Positions 10,250 to 23,970 of a stretch of 64,000 nt of DNA are shown here, one piece after another. This DNA is from Sepiola atlantica. Taxonomy: Eukaryota; Mollusca; Cephalopoda; Sepiida; Sepiolidae. The translations under genes and the position numbers were made by a program. The notes under the pieces were generated by a model, which saw nothing but the letters and a program-made list of their open reading frames with translations, was not told the origin of the DNA and did no database searches. Location of the stretch: positions 620,001-684,000 of the forward strand of contig CAUVYP010000583.1 of assembly GCA_963556195.1 (NCBI GenBank), in the 5' to 3' direction. Numbering within the stretch: the first letter of the stretch is position 1; each line of letters begins with the position of its first letter.

Positions 10250-12600
10250 GATTATATGTTTTGTTGTTAAATGTTAACAATCATCACCTTGAATTGTTGA
10301 GTATATGTTTTGTTGTTAAATGTTAACAATCATTACCTTGAATTGTTGATTATATGTTTTGTTGTTAAATTTTAACAATCATTACCTTTAATTGTTGATT
10401 ATATGTTTTGTTGTTAAATGTTAACAATCATCACCTTGAATTGTTGATTATATGTTTTGTTGTTAAATGTTAACAATCATTACCTTGAATTGTTGATTAT
10501 ATGTTTTGTTGTTAAATGTTAACAATCATTACTTTGAATTGTTGATTATATGTTTTGTTGTTAAATGTTAACAATCATTACCTTGAATTGTTTATTTATA
10601 TGTTTTCTTGTTAAATGTTAACAATCATTACCTTGAATTGTTGATTATACGTTTTGTTGTTAAATGTTAACAATCATCACCTTGAATTGTTGATTTATAT
10701 GTTTTGTTGTTAAATGTTAACAATCATCACCTTGAATTCTTGATTTATATGTTTTGTTGTTAAATGTTAACAATCATCACCTTGAATTGTTGATTATATG
10801 TTTTGTTGTTAAATGTTAACAATCATCACCTTGAATTGTTGATTATATGTTTTGTTGTTAAATGTTAACAATCATTACCTTGAATTGTTGATTATATGTT
10901 TTGTTGTTAAATGTTAACAATCATTACCTTTAATTGTTGATTATATGTTTTGTTGTTAAATGTTAACAATCATCACCTTGAATTGTTGATTTATATGTTT
11001 TGTTGTTAAATGTTAACAATCATTACCTTGAATTGTTGATTATATGTTTTATTGTTAAATTTTAACAATCATTACCTTGAATTGTTGATTATATGTTTTG
11101 TTGTTAAATGTCAACAATCATTACCTTGAATTGTTTATTTATATGTTTTGTTGTTAAATGTTAACAATCATCACCTTGAATTGTTGATTATATGTTTTGT
11201 TGGTAAATGTTAACAATAATCACCTTGAATTGTTGATTATATGTTTTGTTGTTAAATGTAAACAATCATCACCTTGAATTGTTGATTATATGTTTTGTTG
11301 TTAAATGTAAACAATCATTACCTTGAATTGTTGATTTATATGTTTTGTTGTTAAATGTTAACAATCATCACCTTAAATTGTTGATTATATGTTTTGTTGT
11401 TAAATGTTAACAATCATCACCTTGAATTGTTGATTATATGTTTTGTTGTTAAATGTTAACAATCATTACCTTGAATTGTTTATTTATATGTTTTGTTGTT
11501 AAATGTTAACAATCATCACCTTGAATTGTTGATTATATGTTTTGTTGTTAAATGTTAACAATCATTACCTTGAATTGTTTATTATATGTTTTGTTGTTAA
11601 ATTTTAACAATCATTACCTTTAATTGTTGATTATATGTTTTGTTGTTAAATGTTAACAATCATCACCTTGAATTGTTGATTATATGTTTTGTTGTTAAAT
11701 GTTAACAATCATTACCTTGAATTGTTGATTATATGTTTTGTTGTTAAATGTTAACAATCATTACCTTGAATTGTTGATTATATGTTTTGTTGTTAAATGT
11801 TAACAATCATTACCTTGAATTGTTTATTTATATGTTTTGTTGTTAAATGTTAACAATCATTACCTTGAATTGTTGATTATACGTTTTGTTGTTAAATGTT
11901 AACAATCATCACCTTGAATTGTTGATTTATATGTTTTGTTGTTAAATGTTAACAATCATCACCTTGAATTGTTGATTTATATGTTTTGTTGTTAAATGTT
12001 AACAATCATCACCTTGAATTGTTGATTTATATGTTTTGTTGTTAAATGTTTACAATCATTACCTTGAATTGTTGATTATACGTTTTGTTGTTAAATGTTA
12101 ACAATCATTACCTTGAATTGTTGATTATTTGTTTTGTTGTTAAATGTTAACAATCATTACCTTGAATTGTTGATTATATGTTTTGTTGTTAAATGTTAAC
12201 AATCATCACCTTTAATTGTTGATTTATATGTTTTGTTGTTAAATGTTAACAATCATCACCTTGAATTGTTGATTATATGTTTTGTTGTTAAATGTTAACA
12301 ATCATCACCTTGAATTGTTGATTATATGTTTTGTTGTTAAATGTTAACAATCATTACCTTGAATTGTTGATTATATGTTTTGTTGTTCAATGTTAACAAT
12401 CATTACCTTGAATTGTTGATTTATATGTTTTGTTGTTTAATGTTAACAATCATCACCTTGAATTGTTGATTATATGTTTTGTTGTTAAATGTTAACAATC
12501 ATCACCTTGAATTGTTGATTATATGTTTTGTTGTTTAATGTTAACAATCATCACCTTGAATTGTTGATTATATGTTTTGTTGTTAAATGTTTACAATCAT
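10250..12600. repeat. Segment shared with 21.62-23.97 kb (distance 11,369 bp), left copy
   Basis: Markers GAGTATATG (10,299), GAATTCTTG (C at 10,739), TTGGTAAATG (11,201), TATACG (C at 12,081), the TATTTG monomer at 12,121 and TGTTTAATG (12,532) all recur exactly 11,369 bp downstream, about 231 monomers. The left edge is near 10.25 kb and the right near 12.6 kb, where CACTTTGAAT here faces ACCTTGAATT. The segment overlaps block A copy 2 and continues past its end, so the block boundaries are mosaic and not nested cleanly. Confidence 0.83.
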
Positions 12601-12959
12601 CACTTTGAATTGTTGATTATTTGTTTTGTTGTTAAATGTTAACAATCATCACCTTGAATTGTTGATTATTTGTTTTGTTGTTAAATGTTAACAATCATCA
12701 CCTTGAATTGTTGATTATATGTTTTGTTGTTAAATGTTTACAATCATCATCTTGAATTGTTGATGATATGATTTGTTGTTAAATGTTAACAATCATTACC
12801 TTGAATTGTTGATTATATGTTTTGTTGTTAAATGTTAACAATCATCACCTTTAATTGTTGATTATATGTTTTGTTGTTAAATGTTTACAATCATCACCTT
12901 GAATTGTTGATTATATGTTTTGTTGTTAAATGTTAACAATCATTACCTTGAATTGTTGA
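12107..12959. repeat. Transitional stretch between block A and the 4.5-kb duplication
   Basis: No gene or unique sequence occurs here. The stretch joins the end of block A to the 4,527-bp duplication. Its first ~500 bp match 23.47-23.97 kb. Its GTTCAATG marker (12,386) pairs with 14,206 at 1,820 bp, and its CATCATC marker (12,745) pairs with 14,467 at 1,722 bp. The 98-bp change in distance is two monomers missing from one copy. Confidence 0.75.
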
Positions 12960-15062
12960 TTTATATGTTTTGTTGTTAAATGTTAACAATCATCACCTTG
13001 AATTGTTGATTATATGTTTTGTTGTTAAATGTTTACAATCATCACCTTGAATTGTTGATGATATGATTTGTTGTTAAATGTTAACAATCATTACCTTGAA
13101 TTGTTGATTATATGTTTTGTTGTTAAATGTTAACAATCATTACCTTGAATTGTTGATTTATATGTTTTGTTGTTAAATGTTAACAATCATCACCTTGAAT
13201 TGTTGATTATATGTTTTGTTGTTAAATGTTTACAATCATCACCTTGAATTGTTGATGATATGATTTGTTGTTAAATGTTAACAATCATTACCTTGAATTG
13301 TTGATTATATGTTTTGTTGTTAAATGTTAACAATCATTACCTTGAATTGTTGATTTATATGTTTTGTTGTTAAATGTTAACAATCATCACCTTGAATTGT
13401 TGATTATATGTTTTGTTGTTAAATGTTAACAATAATCACCTTGAATTGTTGATTATATGTTTTGTTGTTAAATGTAAACAATCATCACCTTGAATTGTTG
13501 ATTATATGTTTTGTTGTTAAATGTAAACAATCATTACCTTGAATTGTTGATTTATATGTTTTGTTGTTAAATGTTAACAATCATCACCTTAAATTGTTGA
13601 TTATATGTTTTGTTGTTAAATGTTAACAATCATCACCTTGAATTGTTGATTATATGTTTTGTTGTTAAATGTTAACAATCATTACCTTGAATTGTTTATT
13701 TATATGTTTTGTTGTTAAATGTTAACAATCATCACCTTGAATTGTTGATTATATGTTTTGTTGTTAAATGTTAACAATCATTACCTTGAATTGTTGATTA
13801 TATGTTTTGTTGTTAAATTTTAACAATCATTACCTTTAATTGTTGATTATATGTTTTGTTGTTAAATGTTAACAATCATCACCTTGAATTGTTGATTATA
13901 TGTTTTGTTGTTAAATGTTAACAATCATCACCTTTAATTGTTTATTATATGTTTTGTTGTTAAATGTTTACAATCATCACCTTGAATTGTTGATTATATG
14001 TTTTGTTGTTAAATGTTAACAATCATTACCTTGAATTGTTGATTTATATGTTTTGTTGTTAAATGTTAACAATCATCACCTTGAATTGTTGATTATATGT
14101 TTTGTTGTTAAATGTTAACAATCATCACCTTGAATTGTTGATTATATGTTTTGTTGTTAAATGTTAACAATCATTACCTTGAATTGTTGATTATATGTTT
14201 TGTTGTTCAATGTTAACAATCATTACCTTGAATTGTTGATTTATATGTTTTGTTGTTTAATGTTAACAATCATCACCTTGAATTGTTGATTATATGTTTT
14301 GTTGTTAAATGTTTACAATCATCACCTTGAATTGTTGATTATTTGTTTTGTTGTTAAATGTTAACAATCATCACCTTGAATTGTTGATTATTTGTTTTGT
14401 TGTTAAATGTTAACAATCATCACCTTGAATTGTTGATTATATGTTTTGTTGTTAAATGTTTACAATCATCATCTTGAATTGTTGATGATATGATTTGTTG
14501 TTAAATGTTAACAATCATTACCTTGAATTGTTGATTATATGTTTTGTTGTTAAATGTTAACAATCATCACCTTTAATTGTTGATTATATGTTTTGTTGTT
14601 AAATGTTTACAATCATCACCTTGAATTGTTGATTATATGTTTTGTTGTTAAATGTTAACAATCATTACCTTGAATTGTTGATTTATATGTTTTGTTGTTA
14701 AATGTTAACAATCATCACCTTGAATTGTTGATTATATGTTTTGTTGTTAAATGTTTACAATCATCACCTTGAATTGTTGATGATATGATTTGTTGTTAAA
14801 TGTTAACAATCATTACCTTGAATTGTTGATTATATGTTTTGTTGTTAAATGTTAACAATCATTACCTTGAATTGTTGATTTATATGTTTTGTTGTTAAAT
14901 GTTAACAATCATCACCTTGAATTGTTGATTATATGTTTTGTTGTTAAATGTTTACAATCATCACCTTGAATTGTTGATGATATGATTTGTTGTTAAATGT
15001 TAACAATCATTACCTTTAATTGTTGATTATATGTTTTGTTGTTAAATGTTAACAATCATCAC

Positions 15063-15898
15063 CTTTAATTGTTTATTATATGTTTTGTTGTTAAATGTTT
15101 ACAATCATCACCTTGAATTGTTGATTATATGTTTTGTTGTTAAATGTTAACAATCATTACCTTGAATTGTTGATTATTTGTTTTGTTGTTAAATGTTAAC
15201 AATCATTACCTTGAACTGTTGATTATATGTTTTGTTGTTAAATGTTAACAATCATCACCTTTAATTGTTTATTATATGTTTTGTTGTTAAATGTTTACAA
15301 TCATCACCTTGAATTGTTGATTATATGTTTTGTTGTTAAATGTTAACAATCATTACCTTGAATTGTTGATTTATATGTTTTGTTGTTAAATGTTAACAAT
15401 CATCACCTTGAATTGTTGATTATATGTTTTGTTGTTAAATGTTTACAATCATCACCTTGAATTGTTGATGATATGATTTGTTGTTAAATGTTAACAATCA
15501 TTACCTTGAATTGTTGATTATATGTTTTGTTGTTAAATGTTAACAATCATTACCTTGAATTGTTGATTTATATGTTTTGTTGTTAAATGTTAACAATCAT
15601 CACCTTGAATTGTTGATTATATGTTTTGTTGTTAAATGTTAACAATCATCACCTTGAATTGTTGATTTATATGTTTTGTTGTTAAATGTTAACAATCATC
15701 ACCTCGAATTGTTAATTATATGTTTTGTTGTAAAATGTTAACAATCATCACCTTGAATTGTGGATTATATGTTTTGTTGTTAAATGTTAACAATCATTAC
15801 CTTGAATTGTTGATTATATGTTTTGTTGTTAAATGTTAACAATCATTACCTTTAATTGTTGATTATATGTTTTGTTGTTAAATGTTAACAATCATCAC
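15063..15898. repeat. 836-bp internal duplication, unit 1
   Basis: Seventeen monomers are repeated at 15,899-16,734. GAACTGTT (C at 15,216 and 16,052) and GTGGATT (15,760 and 16,596) give the 836-bp distance. The match extends from about 14,990 to 16,734. One clear difference separates the units: GTTAAC near 15,737 reads GTATAC in the second unit near 16,573. The later 4,527-bp duplication copied both units together with this difference, so the 836-bp event came first. Confidence 0.86.
15703..15765. repeat. CpG-bearing marker group (first example)
   Basis: In successive monomers this group has CCTCGAATT, GTTAATTATATG, GTAAAATG and then GTGGATT. It recurs as a set near 16,540, 20,231, 21,067, 35,348, 38,549, 41,849, 45,742, 49,639, 53,437 and 62,507; the set near 31,851 lacks GTGGATT. 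CpG is absent from the consensus monomer. I saw it only in this group, TATACG, TCGATTATACG and AATCGTC. Confidence 0.82.
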
Positions 15899-16734
15899 CT
15901 TTAATTGTTTATTATATGTTTTGTTGTTAAATGTTTACAATCATCACCTTGAATTGTTGATTATATGTTTTGTTGTTAAATGTTAACAATCATTACCTTG
16001 AATTGTTGATTATTTGTTTTGTTGTTAAATGTTAACAATCATTACCTTGAACTGTTGATTATATGTTTTGTTGTTAAATGTTAACAATCATCACCTTTAA
16101 TTGTTTATTATATGTTTTGTTGTTAAATGTTTACAATCATCACCTTGAATTGTTGATTATATGTTTTGTTGTTAAATGTTAACAATCATTACCTTGAATT
16201 GTTGATTTATATGTTTTGTTGTTAAATGTTAACAATCATCACCTTGAATTGTTGATTATATGTTTTGTTGTTAAATGTTTACAATCATCACCTTGAATTG
16301 TTGATGATATGATTTGTTGTTAAATGTTAACAATCATTACCTTGAATTGTTGATTATATGTTTTGTTGTTAAATGTTAACAATCATTACCTTGAATTGTT
16401 GATTTATATGTTTTGTTGTTAAATGTTAACAATCATCACCTTGAATTGTTGATTATATGTTTTGTTGTTAAATGTTAACAATCATCACCTTGAATTGTTG
16501 ATTTATATGTTTTGTTGTTAAATGTTAACAATCATCACCTCGAATTGTTAATTATATGTTTTGTTGTAAAATGTATACAATCATCACCTTGAATTGTGGA
16601 TTATATGTTTTGTTGTTAAATGTTAACAATCATTACCTTGAATTGTTGATTATATGTTTTGTTGTTAAATGTTAACAATCATTACCTTTAATTGTTGATT
16701 ATATGTTTTGTTGTTAAATGTTAACAATCATCAC
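15899..16734. repeat. 836-bp internal duplication, unit 2 (GTATAC-marked)
   Basis: This is the second seventeen-monomer unit. It carries the GTATAC variant (TATACAA at 16,574), which I saw only here and in the derived copy at 21,101. It is followed by GATTTATATG, where unit 1 is followed by GTTTATTATATG, giving a sharp right edge. Confidence 0.85.
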
Positions 16735-17091
16735 CTTGAATTGTTGATTTATATGTTTTGTTGTTAAATGTTAACAATCATTACCTTGAATTGTTGATTA
16801 TATGTTTTGTTGTTAAATGTTAACAATCATTACCTTGAATTGTTGATTATATGTTTTGTTGTTAAATGTCAACAATCATTACCTTGAATTTTTTATTTAT
16901 ATGTTTTGTTGTTAAATGTTAACAATCATCACCTGGAATTGTTGATTATATGTTTTGTTGTTAAATGTTAACAATAATCACCTTGAATTGTTGATTATAT
17001 GTTTTGTTGTTAAATGTTAACAATCATCACCTTGAATTGTTGATTATATATTTTGTTGTTAAATGTTAACAATCATTACCTTGAATTGTTT

Positions 17092-17102
17092 ATTTATATT
17101 TT
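17092..17102 (+). other. 11-bp match to the budding-yeast ARS core (chance match likely)
   Basis: ATTTATATTTT fits the yeast origin core WTTTAYRTTTW at every position. It arises where the TATATG of a GTTTATTTATATG monomer becomes TATATT. The same variant is near 21,620, 34,079, 37,280, 40,580, 44,470, 50,190, 53,985 and 63,060. The ordinary 50-bp monomer misses by one base. The match is expected by chance in T-rich DNA and matters only if the host is a budding yeast, which nothing here indicates. Confidence 0.3.
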
Positions 17103-19589
17103 TTGTTGTTAAATGTTAACAATCATCACCTTGAATTGTTGAGTATATGTTTTGTTGTTAAATGTTAACAATCATTACCTTGAATTGTTGATTATATGTT
17201 TTGTTGTTAAATTTTAACAATCATTACCTTTAATTGTTGATTATATGTTTTGTTGTTAAATGTTAACAATCATCACCTTGAATTGTTGATTATATGTTTT
17301 GTTGTTAAATGTTAACAATCATTACCTTGAATTGTTGATTATATGTTTTGTTGTTAAATGTTAACAATCATTACTTTGAATTGTTGATTATATGTTTTGT
17401 TGTTAAATGTTAACAATCATTACCTTGAATTGTTTATTTATATGTTTTCTTGTTAAATGTTAACAATCATTACCTTGAATTGTTGATTTATATGTTTTGT
17501 TGTTAAATGTTAACAATCATCACCTTGAATTGTTGATTATATGTTTTGTTGTTAAATGTTTACAATCATCACCTTGAATTGTTGATGATATGATTTGTTG
17601 TTAAATGTTAACAATCATTACCTTGAATTGTTGATTATATGTTTTGTTGTTAAATGTTAACAATCATTACCTTGAATTGTTGATTTATATGTTTTGTTGT
17701 TAAATGTTAACAATCATCACCTTGAATTGTTGATTATATGTTTTGTTGTTAAATGTTTACAATCATCACCTTGAATTGTTGATGATATGATTTGTTGTTA
17801 AATGTTAACAATCATTACCTTGAATTGTTGATTATATGTTTTGTTGTTAAATGTTAACAATCATTACCTTGAATTGTTGATTTATATGTTTTGTTGTTAA
17901 ATGTTAACAATCATCACCTTGAATTGTTGATTATATGTTTTGTTGTTAAATGTTAACAATAATCACCTTGAATTGTTGATTATATGTTTTGTTGTTAAAT
18001 GTAAACAATCATCACCTTGAATTGTTGATTATATGTTTTGTTGTTAAATGTAAACAATCATTACCTTGAATTGTTGATTTATATGTTTTGTTGTTAAATG
18101 TTAACAATCATCACCTTAAATTGTTGATTATATGTTTTGTTGTTAAATGTTAACAATCATCACCTTGAATTGTTGATTATATGTTTTGTTGTTAAATGTT
18201 AACAATCATTACCTTGAATTGTTTATTTATATGTTTTGTTGTTAAATGTTAACAATCATCACCTTGAATTGTTGATTATATGTTTTGTTGTTAAATGTTA
18301 ACAATCATTACCTTGAATTGTTGATTATATGTTTTGTTGTTAAATTTTAACAATCATTACCTTTAATTGTTGATTATATGTTTTGTTGTTAAATGTTAAC
18401 AATCATCACCTTGAATTGTTGATTATATGTTTTGTTGTTAAATGTTAACAATCATCACCTTTAATTGTTTATTATATGTTTTGTTGTTAAATGTTTACAA
18501 TCATCACCTTGAATTGTTGATTATATGTTTTGTTGTTAAATGTTAACAATCATTACCTTGAATTGTTGATTTATATGTTTTGTTGTTAAATGTTAACAAT
18601 CATCACCTTGAATTGTTGATTATATGTTTTGTTGTTAAATGTTAACAATCATCACCTTGAATTGTTGATTATATGTTTTGTTGTTAAATGTTAACAATCA
18701 TTACCTTGAATTGTTGATTATATGTTTTGTTGTTCAATGTTAACAATCATTACCTTGAATTGTTGATTTATATGTTTTGTTGTTTAATGTTAACAATCAT
18801 CACCTTGAATTGTTGATTATATGTTTTGTTGTTAAATGTTTACAATCATCACCTTGAATTGTTGATTATTTGTTTTGTTGTTAAATGTTAACAATCATCA
18901 CCTTGAATTGTTGATTATTTGTTTTGTTGTTAAATGTTAACAATCATCACCTTGAATTGTTGATTATATGTTTTGTTGTTAAATGTTTACAATCATCATC
19001 TTGAATTGTTGATGATATGATTTGTTGTTAAATGTTAACAATCATTACCTTGAATTGTTGATTATATGTTTTGTTGTTAAATGTTAACAATCATCACCTT
19101 TAATTGTTGATTATATGTTTTGTTGTTAAATGTTTACAATCATCACCTTGAATTGTTGATTATATGTTTTGTTGTTAAATGTTAACAATCATTACCTTGA
19201 ATTGTTGATTTATATGTTTTGTTGTTAAATGTTAACAATCATCACCTTGAATTGTTGATTATATGTTTTGTTGTTAAATGTTTACAATCATCACCTTGAA
19301 TTGTTGATGATATGATTTGTTGTTAAATGTTAACAATCATTACCTTGAATTGTTGATTATATGTTTTGTTGTTAAATGTTAACAATCATTACCTTGAATT
19401 GTTGATTTATATGTTTTGTTGTTAAATGTTAACAATCATCACCTTGAATTGTTGATTATATGTTTTGTTGTTAAATGTTTACAATCATCACCTTGAATTG
19501 TTGATGATATGATTTGTTGTTAAATGTTAACAATCATTACCTTTAATTGTTGATTATATGTTTTGTTGTTAAATGTTAACAATCATCAC

Positions 19590-20425
19590 CTTTAATTGTT
19601 TATTATATGTTTTGTTGTTAAATGTTTACAATCATCACCTTGAATTGTTGATTATATGTTTTGTTGTTAAATGTTAACAATCATTACCTTGAATTGTTGA
19701 TTATTTGTTTTGTTGTTAAATGTTAACAATCATTACCTTGAACTGTTGATTATATGTTTTGTTGTTAAATGTTAACAATCATCACCTTTAATTGTTTATT
19801 ATATGTTTTGTTGTTAAATGTTTACAATCATCACCTTGAATTGTTGATTATATGTTTTGTTGTTAAATGTTAACAATCATTACCTTGAATTGTTGATTTA
19901 TATGTTTTGTTGTTAAATGTTAACAATCATCACCTTGAATTGTTGATTATATGTTTTGTTGTTAAATGTTTACAATCATCACCTTGAATTGTTGATGATA
20001 TGATTTGTTGTTAAATGTTAACAATCATTACCTTGAATTGTTGATTATATGTTTTGTTGTTAAATGTTAACAATCATTACCTTGAATTGTTGATTTATAT
20101 GTTTTGTTGTTAAATGTTAACAATCATCACCTTGAATTGTTGATTATATGTTTTGTTGTTAAATGTTAACAATCATCACCTTGAATTGTTGATTTATATG
20201 TTTTGTTGTTAAATGTTAACAATCATCACCTCGAATTGTTAATTATATGTTTTGTTGTAAAATGTTAACAATCATCACCTTGAATTGTGGATTATATGTT
20301 TTGTTGTTAAATGTTAACAATCATTACCTTGAATTGTTGATTATATGTTTTGTTGTTAAATGTTAACAATCATTACCTTTAATTGTTGATTATATGTTTT
20401 GTTGTTAAATGTTAACAATCATCAC
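19590..20425. repeat. 836-bp duplication, unit 1, carried in the second 4.5-kb copy
   Basis: This corresponds to 15,063-15,898 moved by 4,527 bp and pairs with 20,426-21,261. GAACTGTT (C at 19,743; partner about 20,579) and GTGGATT (20,287; partner 21,123) confirm the 836-bp distance. Confidence 0.85.
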
Positions 20426-21261
20426 CTTTAATTGTTTATTATATGTTTTGTTGTTAAATGTTTACAATCATCACCTTGAATTGTTGATTATATGTTTTGT
20501 TGTTAAATGTTAACAATCATTACCTTGAATTGTTGATTATTTGTTTTGTTGTTAAATGTTAACAATCATTACCTTGAACTGTTGATTATATGTTTTGTTG
20601 TTAAATGTTAACAATCATCACCTTTAATTGTTTATTATATGTTTTGTTGTTAAATGTTTACAATCATCACCTTGAATTGTTGATTATATGTTTTGTTGTT
20701 AAATGTTAACAATCATTACCTTGAATTGTTGATTTATATGTTTTGTTGTTAAATGTTAACAATCATCACCTTGAATTGTTGATTATATGTTTTGTTGTTA
20801 AATGTTTACAATCATCACCTTGAATTGTTGATGATATGATTTGTTGTTAAATGTTAACAATCATTACCTTGAATTGTTGATTATATGTTTTGTTGTTAAA
20901 TGTTAACAATCATTACCTTGAATTGTTGATTTATATGTTTTGTTGTTAAATGTTAACAATCATCACCTTGAATTGTTGATTATATGTTTTGTTGTTAAAT
21001 GTTAACAATCATCACCTTGAATTGTTGATTTATATGTTTTGTTGTTAAATGTTAACAATCATCACCTCGAATTGTTAATTATATGTTTTGTTGTAAAATG
21101 TATACAATCATCACCTTGAATTGTGGATTATATGTTTTGTTGTTAAATGTTAACAATCATTACCTTGAATTGTTGATTATATGTTTTGTTGTTAAATGTT
21201 AACAATCATTACCTTTAATTGTTGATTATATGTTTTGTTGTTAAATGTTAACAATCATCAC
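20426..21261. repeat. 836-bp duplication, unit 2, carried in the second 4.5-kb copy
   Basis: This corresponds to 15,899-16,734. It retains the GTATAC variant (TATACAA at 21,101), which shows that the 4,527-bp duplication happened after the 836-bp one had diverged. Confidence 0.85.
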
Positions 21262-21619
21262 CTTGAATTGTTGATTTATATGTTTTGTTGTTAAATGTTA
21301 ACAATCATTACCTTGAATTGTTGATTATATGTTTTGTTGTTAAATGTTAACAATCATTACCTTGAATTGTTGATTATATGTTTTGTTGTTAAATGTCAAC
21401 AATCATTACCTTGAATTTTTTATTTATATGTTTTGTTGTTAAATGTTAACAATCATCACCTGGAATTGTTGATTATATGTTTTGTTGTTAAATGTTAACA
21501 ATAATCACCTTGAATTGTTGATTATATGTTTTGTTGTTAAATGTTAACAATCATCACCTTGAATTGTTGATTATATATTTTGTTGTTAAATGTTAACAAT
21601 CATTACCTTGAATTGTTTA

Positions 21620-23970
21620 TTTATATTTTTTGTTGTTAAATGTTAACAATCATCACCTTGAATTGTTGAGTATATGTTTTGTTGTTAAATGTTAACAATC
21701 ATTACCTTGAATTGTTGATTATATGTTTTGTTGTTAAATTTTAACAATCATTACCTTTAATTGTTGATTATATGTTTTGTTGTTAAATGTTAACAATCAT
21801 CACCTTGAATTGTTGATTATATGTTTTGTTGTTAAATGTTAACAATCATTACCTTGAATTGTTGATTATATGTTTTGTTGTTAAATGTTAACAATCATTA
21901 CTTTGAATTGTTGATTATATGTTTTGTTGTTAAATGTTAACAATCATTACCTTGAATTGTTTATTTATATGTTTTCTTGTTAAATGTTAACAATCATTAC
22001 CTTGAATTGTTGATTATACGTTTTGTTGTTAAATGTTAACAATCATCACCTTGAATTGTTGATTTATATGTTTTGTTGTTAAATGTTAACAATCATTACC
22101 TTGAATTCTTGATTTATATGTTTTGTTGTTAAATGTTAACAATCATCACCTTGAATTGTTGATTATATGTTTTGTTGTTAAATGTTAACAATCATCACCT
22201 TGAATTGTTGATTATATGTTTTGTTGTTAAATGTTAACAATCATTACCTTGAATTGTTGATTATATGTTTTGTTGTTAAATGTTAACAATCATTACCTTT
22301 AATTGTTGATTATATGTTTTGTTGTTAAATGTTAACAATCATCACCTTGAATTGTTGATTTATATGTTTTGTTGTTAAATGTTAACAATCATTACCTTGA
22401 ATTGTTGATTATATGTTTTATTGTTAAATGTTAACAATCATTACCTTGAATTGTTGATTATATGTTTTGTTGTTAAATGTCAACAATCATTACCTTGAAT
22501 TGTTTATTTATATGTTTTGTTGTTAAATGTTAACAATCATCACCTTGAATTGTTGATTATATGTTTTGTTGGTAAATGTTAACAATAATCACCTTGAATT
22601 GTTGATTATATGTTTTGTTGTTAAATGTAAACAATCATCACCTTGAATTGTTGATTATATGTTTTGTTGTTAAATGTAAACAATCATTACCTTGAATTGT
22701 TGATTTATATGTTTTGTTGTTAAATGTTAACAATCATCACCTTAAATTGTTGATTATATGTTTTGTTGTTAAATGTTAACAATCATCACCTTGAATTGTT
22801 GATTATATGTTTTGTTGTTAAATGTTAACAATCATTACCTTGAATTGTTTATTTATATGTTTTGTTGTTAAATGTTAACAATCATCACCTTGAATTGTTG
22901 ATTATATGTTTTGTTGTTAAATGTTAACAATCATTACCTTGAATTGTTGATTATATGTTTTGTTGTTAAATTTTAACAATCATTACCTTTAATTGTTGAT
23001 TATATGTTTTGTTGTTAAATGTTAACAATCATCACCTTGAATTGTTGATTATATGTTTTGTTGTTAAATGTTAACAATCATTACCTTGAATTGTTGATTA
23101 TATGTTTTGTTGTTAAATGTTAACAATCATTACCTTGAATTGTTGATTATATGTTTTGTTGTTAAATGTTAACAATCATTACCTTGAATTGTTTATTTAT
23201 ATGTTTTGTTGTTAAATGTTAACAATCATTACCTTGAATTGTTGATTATACGTTTTGTTGTTAAATGTTAACAATCATCACCTTGAATTGTTGATTTATA
23301 TGTTTTGTTGTTAAATGTTAACAATCATCACCTTGAATTGTTGATTTATATGTTTTGTTGTTAAATGTTAACAATCATCACCTTGAATTGTTGATTTATA
23401 TGTTTTGTTGTTAAATGTTAACAATCATTACCTTGAATTGTTGATTATACGTTTTGTTGTTAAATGTTAACAATCATTACCTTGAATTGTTGATTATTTG
23501 TTTTGTTGTTAAATGTTAACAATCATTACCTTGAATTGTTGATTATATGTTTTGTTGTTAAATGTTAACAATCATCACCTTTAATTGTTGATTTATATGT
23601 TTTGTTGTTAAATGTTAACAATCATCACCTTGAATTGTTGATTATATGTTTTGTTGTTAAATGTTAACAATCATCACCTTGAATTGTTGATTATATGTTT
23701 TGTTGTTAAATGTTAACAATCATTACCTTGAATTGTTGATTATATGTTTTGTTGTTCAATGTTAACAATCATTACCTTGAATTGTTGATTTATATGTTTT
23801 GTTGTTTAATGTTAACAATCATCACCTTGAATTGTTGATTATATGTTTTGTTTTTAAATGTTAACAATCATCACCTTGAATTGTTGATTATATGTTTTGT
23901 TGTTTAATGTTAACAATCATCACCTTGAATTGTTGATTATATGTTTTGTTGTTAAATGTTTACAATCATC
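21620..23970. repeat. Segment shared with 10.25-12.6 kb (distance 11,369 bp), right copy
   Basis: This returns to block A order after the 4.5-kb duplication: GAGTATATG (21,668), GAATTCTTG (C at 22,108), TTGGTAAATG (22,570), TATACG (C at 23,450), the TATTTG monomer at 23,490 and TGTTTAATG (23,901). All lie 11,369 bp from the left copy. Small differences exist, for example GTTTTTAAATG near 23,850. The whole 11.4-kb interval thus behaves as one larger repeat period containing the smaller duplications. Confidence 0.83.

Larger units (their letters stand above)
6110..12106. repeat. Higher-order block A, copy 2 (enlarged)
   Basis: This repeats block A in order. Bases 6,110-7,287 match 1-1,178 at 6,109 bp. 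After an extra ~148 bp (three monomers, 7,289-7,436), 7,437 onward matches 1,180 onward at 6,257 bp. A 591-bp tandem duplication then shifts the match to 6,848 bp, which holds to about 12,106 (partner about 5,258), where CATTA replaces CATCA. Scattered single-base differences separate the copies, for example AAATTTTAAC near 11,058 against AAATGTTAAC near 4,210. The right edge is a switch into a different order of variants, not a loss of repeat identity. Confidence 0.82.
12960..17486. repeat. 4,527-bp tandem duplication, unit 1 (~92 monomers)
   Basis: Unit 1 is followed directly by unit 2 at 17,487. Markers found in both at exactly 4,527 bp are AATAATCACC (13,431), CATCATC (14,467), GAACTGTT (C at 15,216), GTGGATT (15,760 and 16,596), GTATAC (TATACAA at 16,574), ACCTGGAATT (16,931), GAGTATATG (17,141) and TGTTTTCTTG (17,443). 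The right edge is sharp: after TTTTCTTG, unit 1 is followed by GATTTATATG and unit 2 by GATTATACG. The left edge lies between about 12,922 and 12,960. An 836-bp duplication sits inside. Confidence 0.9.
17487..22013. repeat. 4,527-bp tandem duplication, unit 2
   Basis: This is the second copy of 12,960-17,486. Markers checked at 4,527 bp are AATAATCACC (17,958), CATCATC (18,994), GAACTGTT (C at 19,743), GTGGATT (20,287 and 21,123), TATACAA (21,101), ACCTGGAATT (21,458) and GAGTATATG (21,668). No base difference was noticed in the parts compared. The last ~390 bp also belong to the 11,369-bp-spaced segment that continues to 23.97 kb. Confidence 0.9.

Noticed and set aside
17092..17102. Yeast-type replication origin as a functional claim
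   Set aside because: The 11-bp match occurs only where one T-rich variant is present, is expected at this composition, and nothing points to a budding yeast. It is listed only as a low-confidence site.
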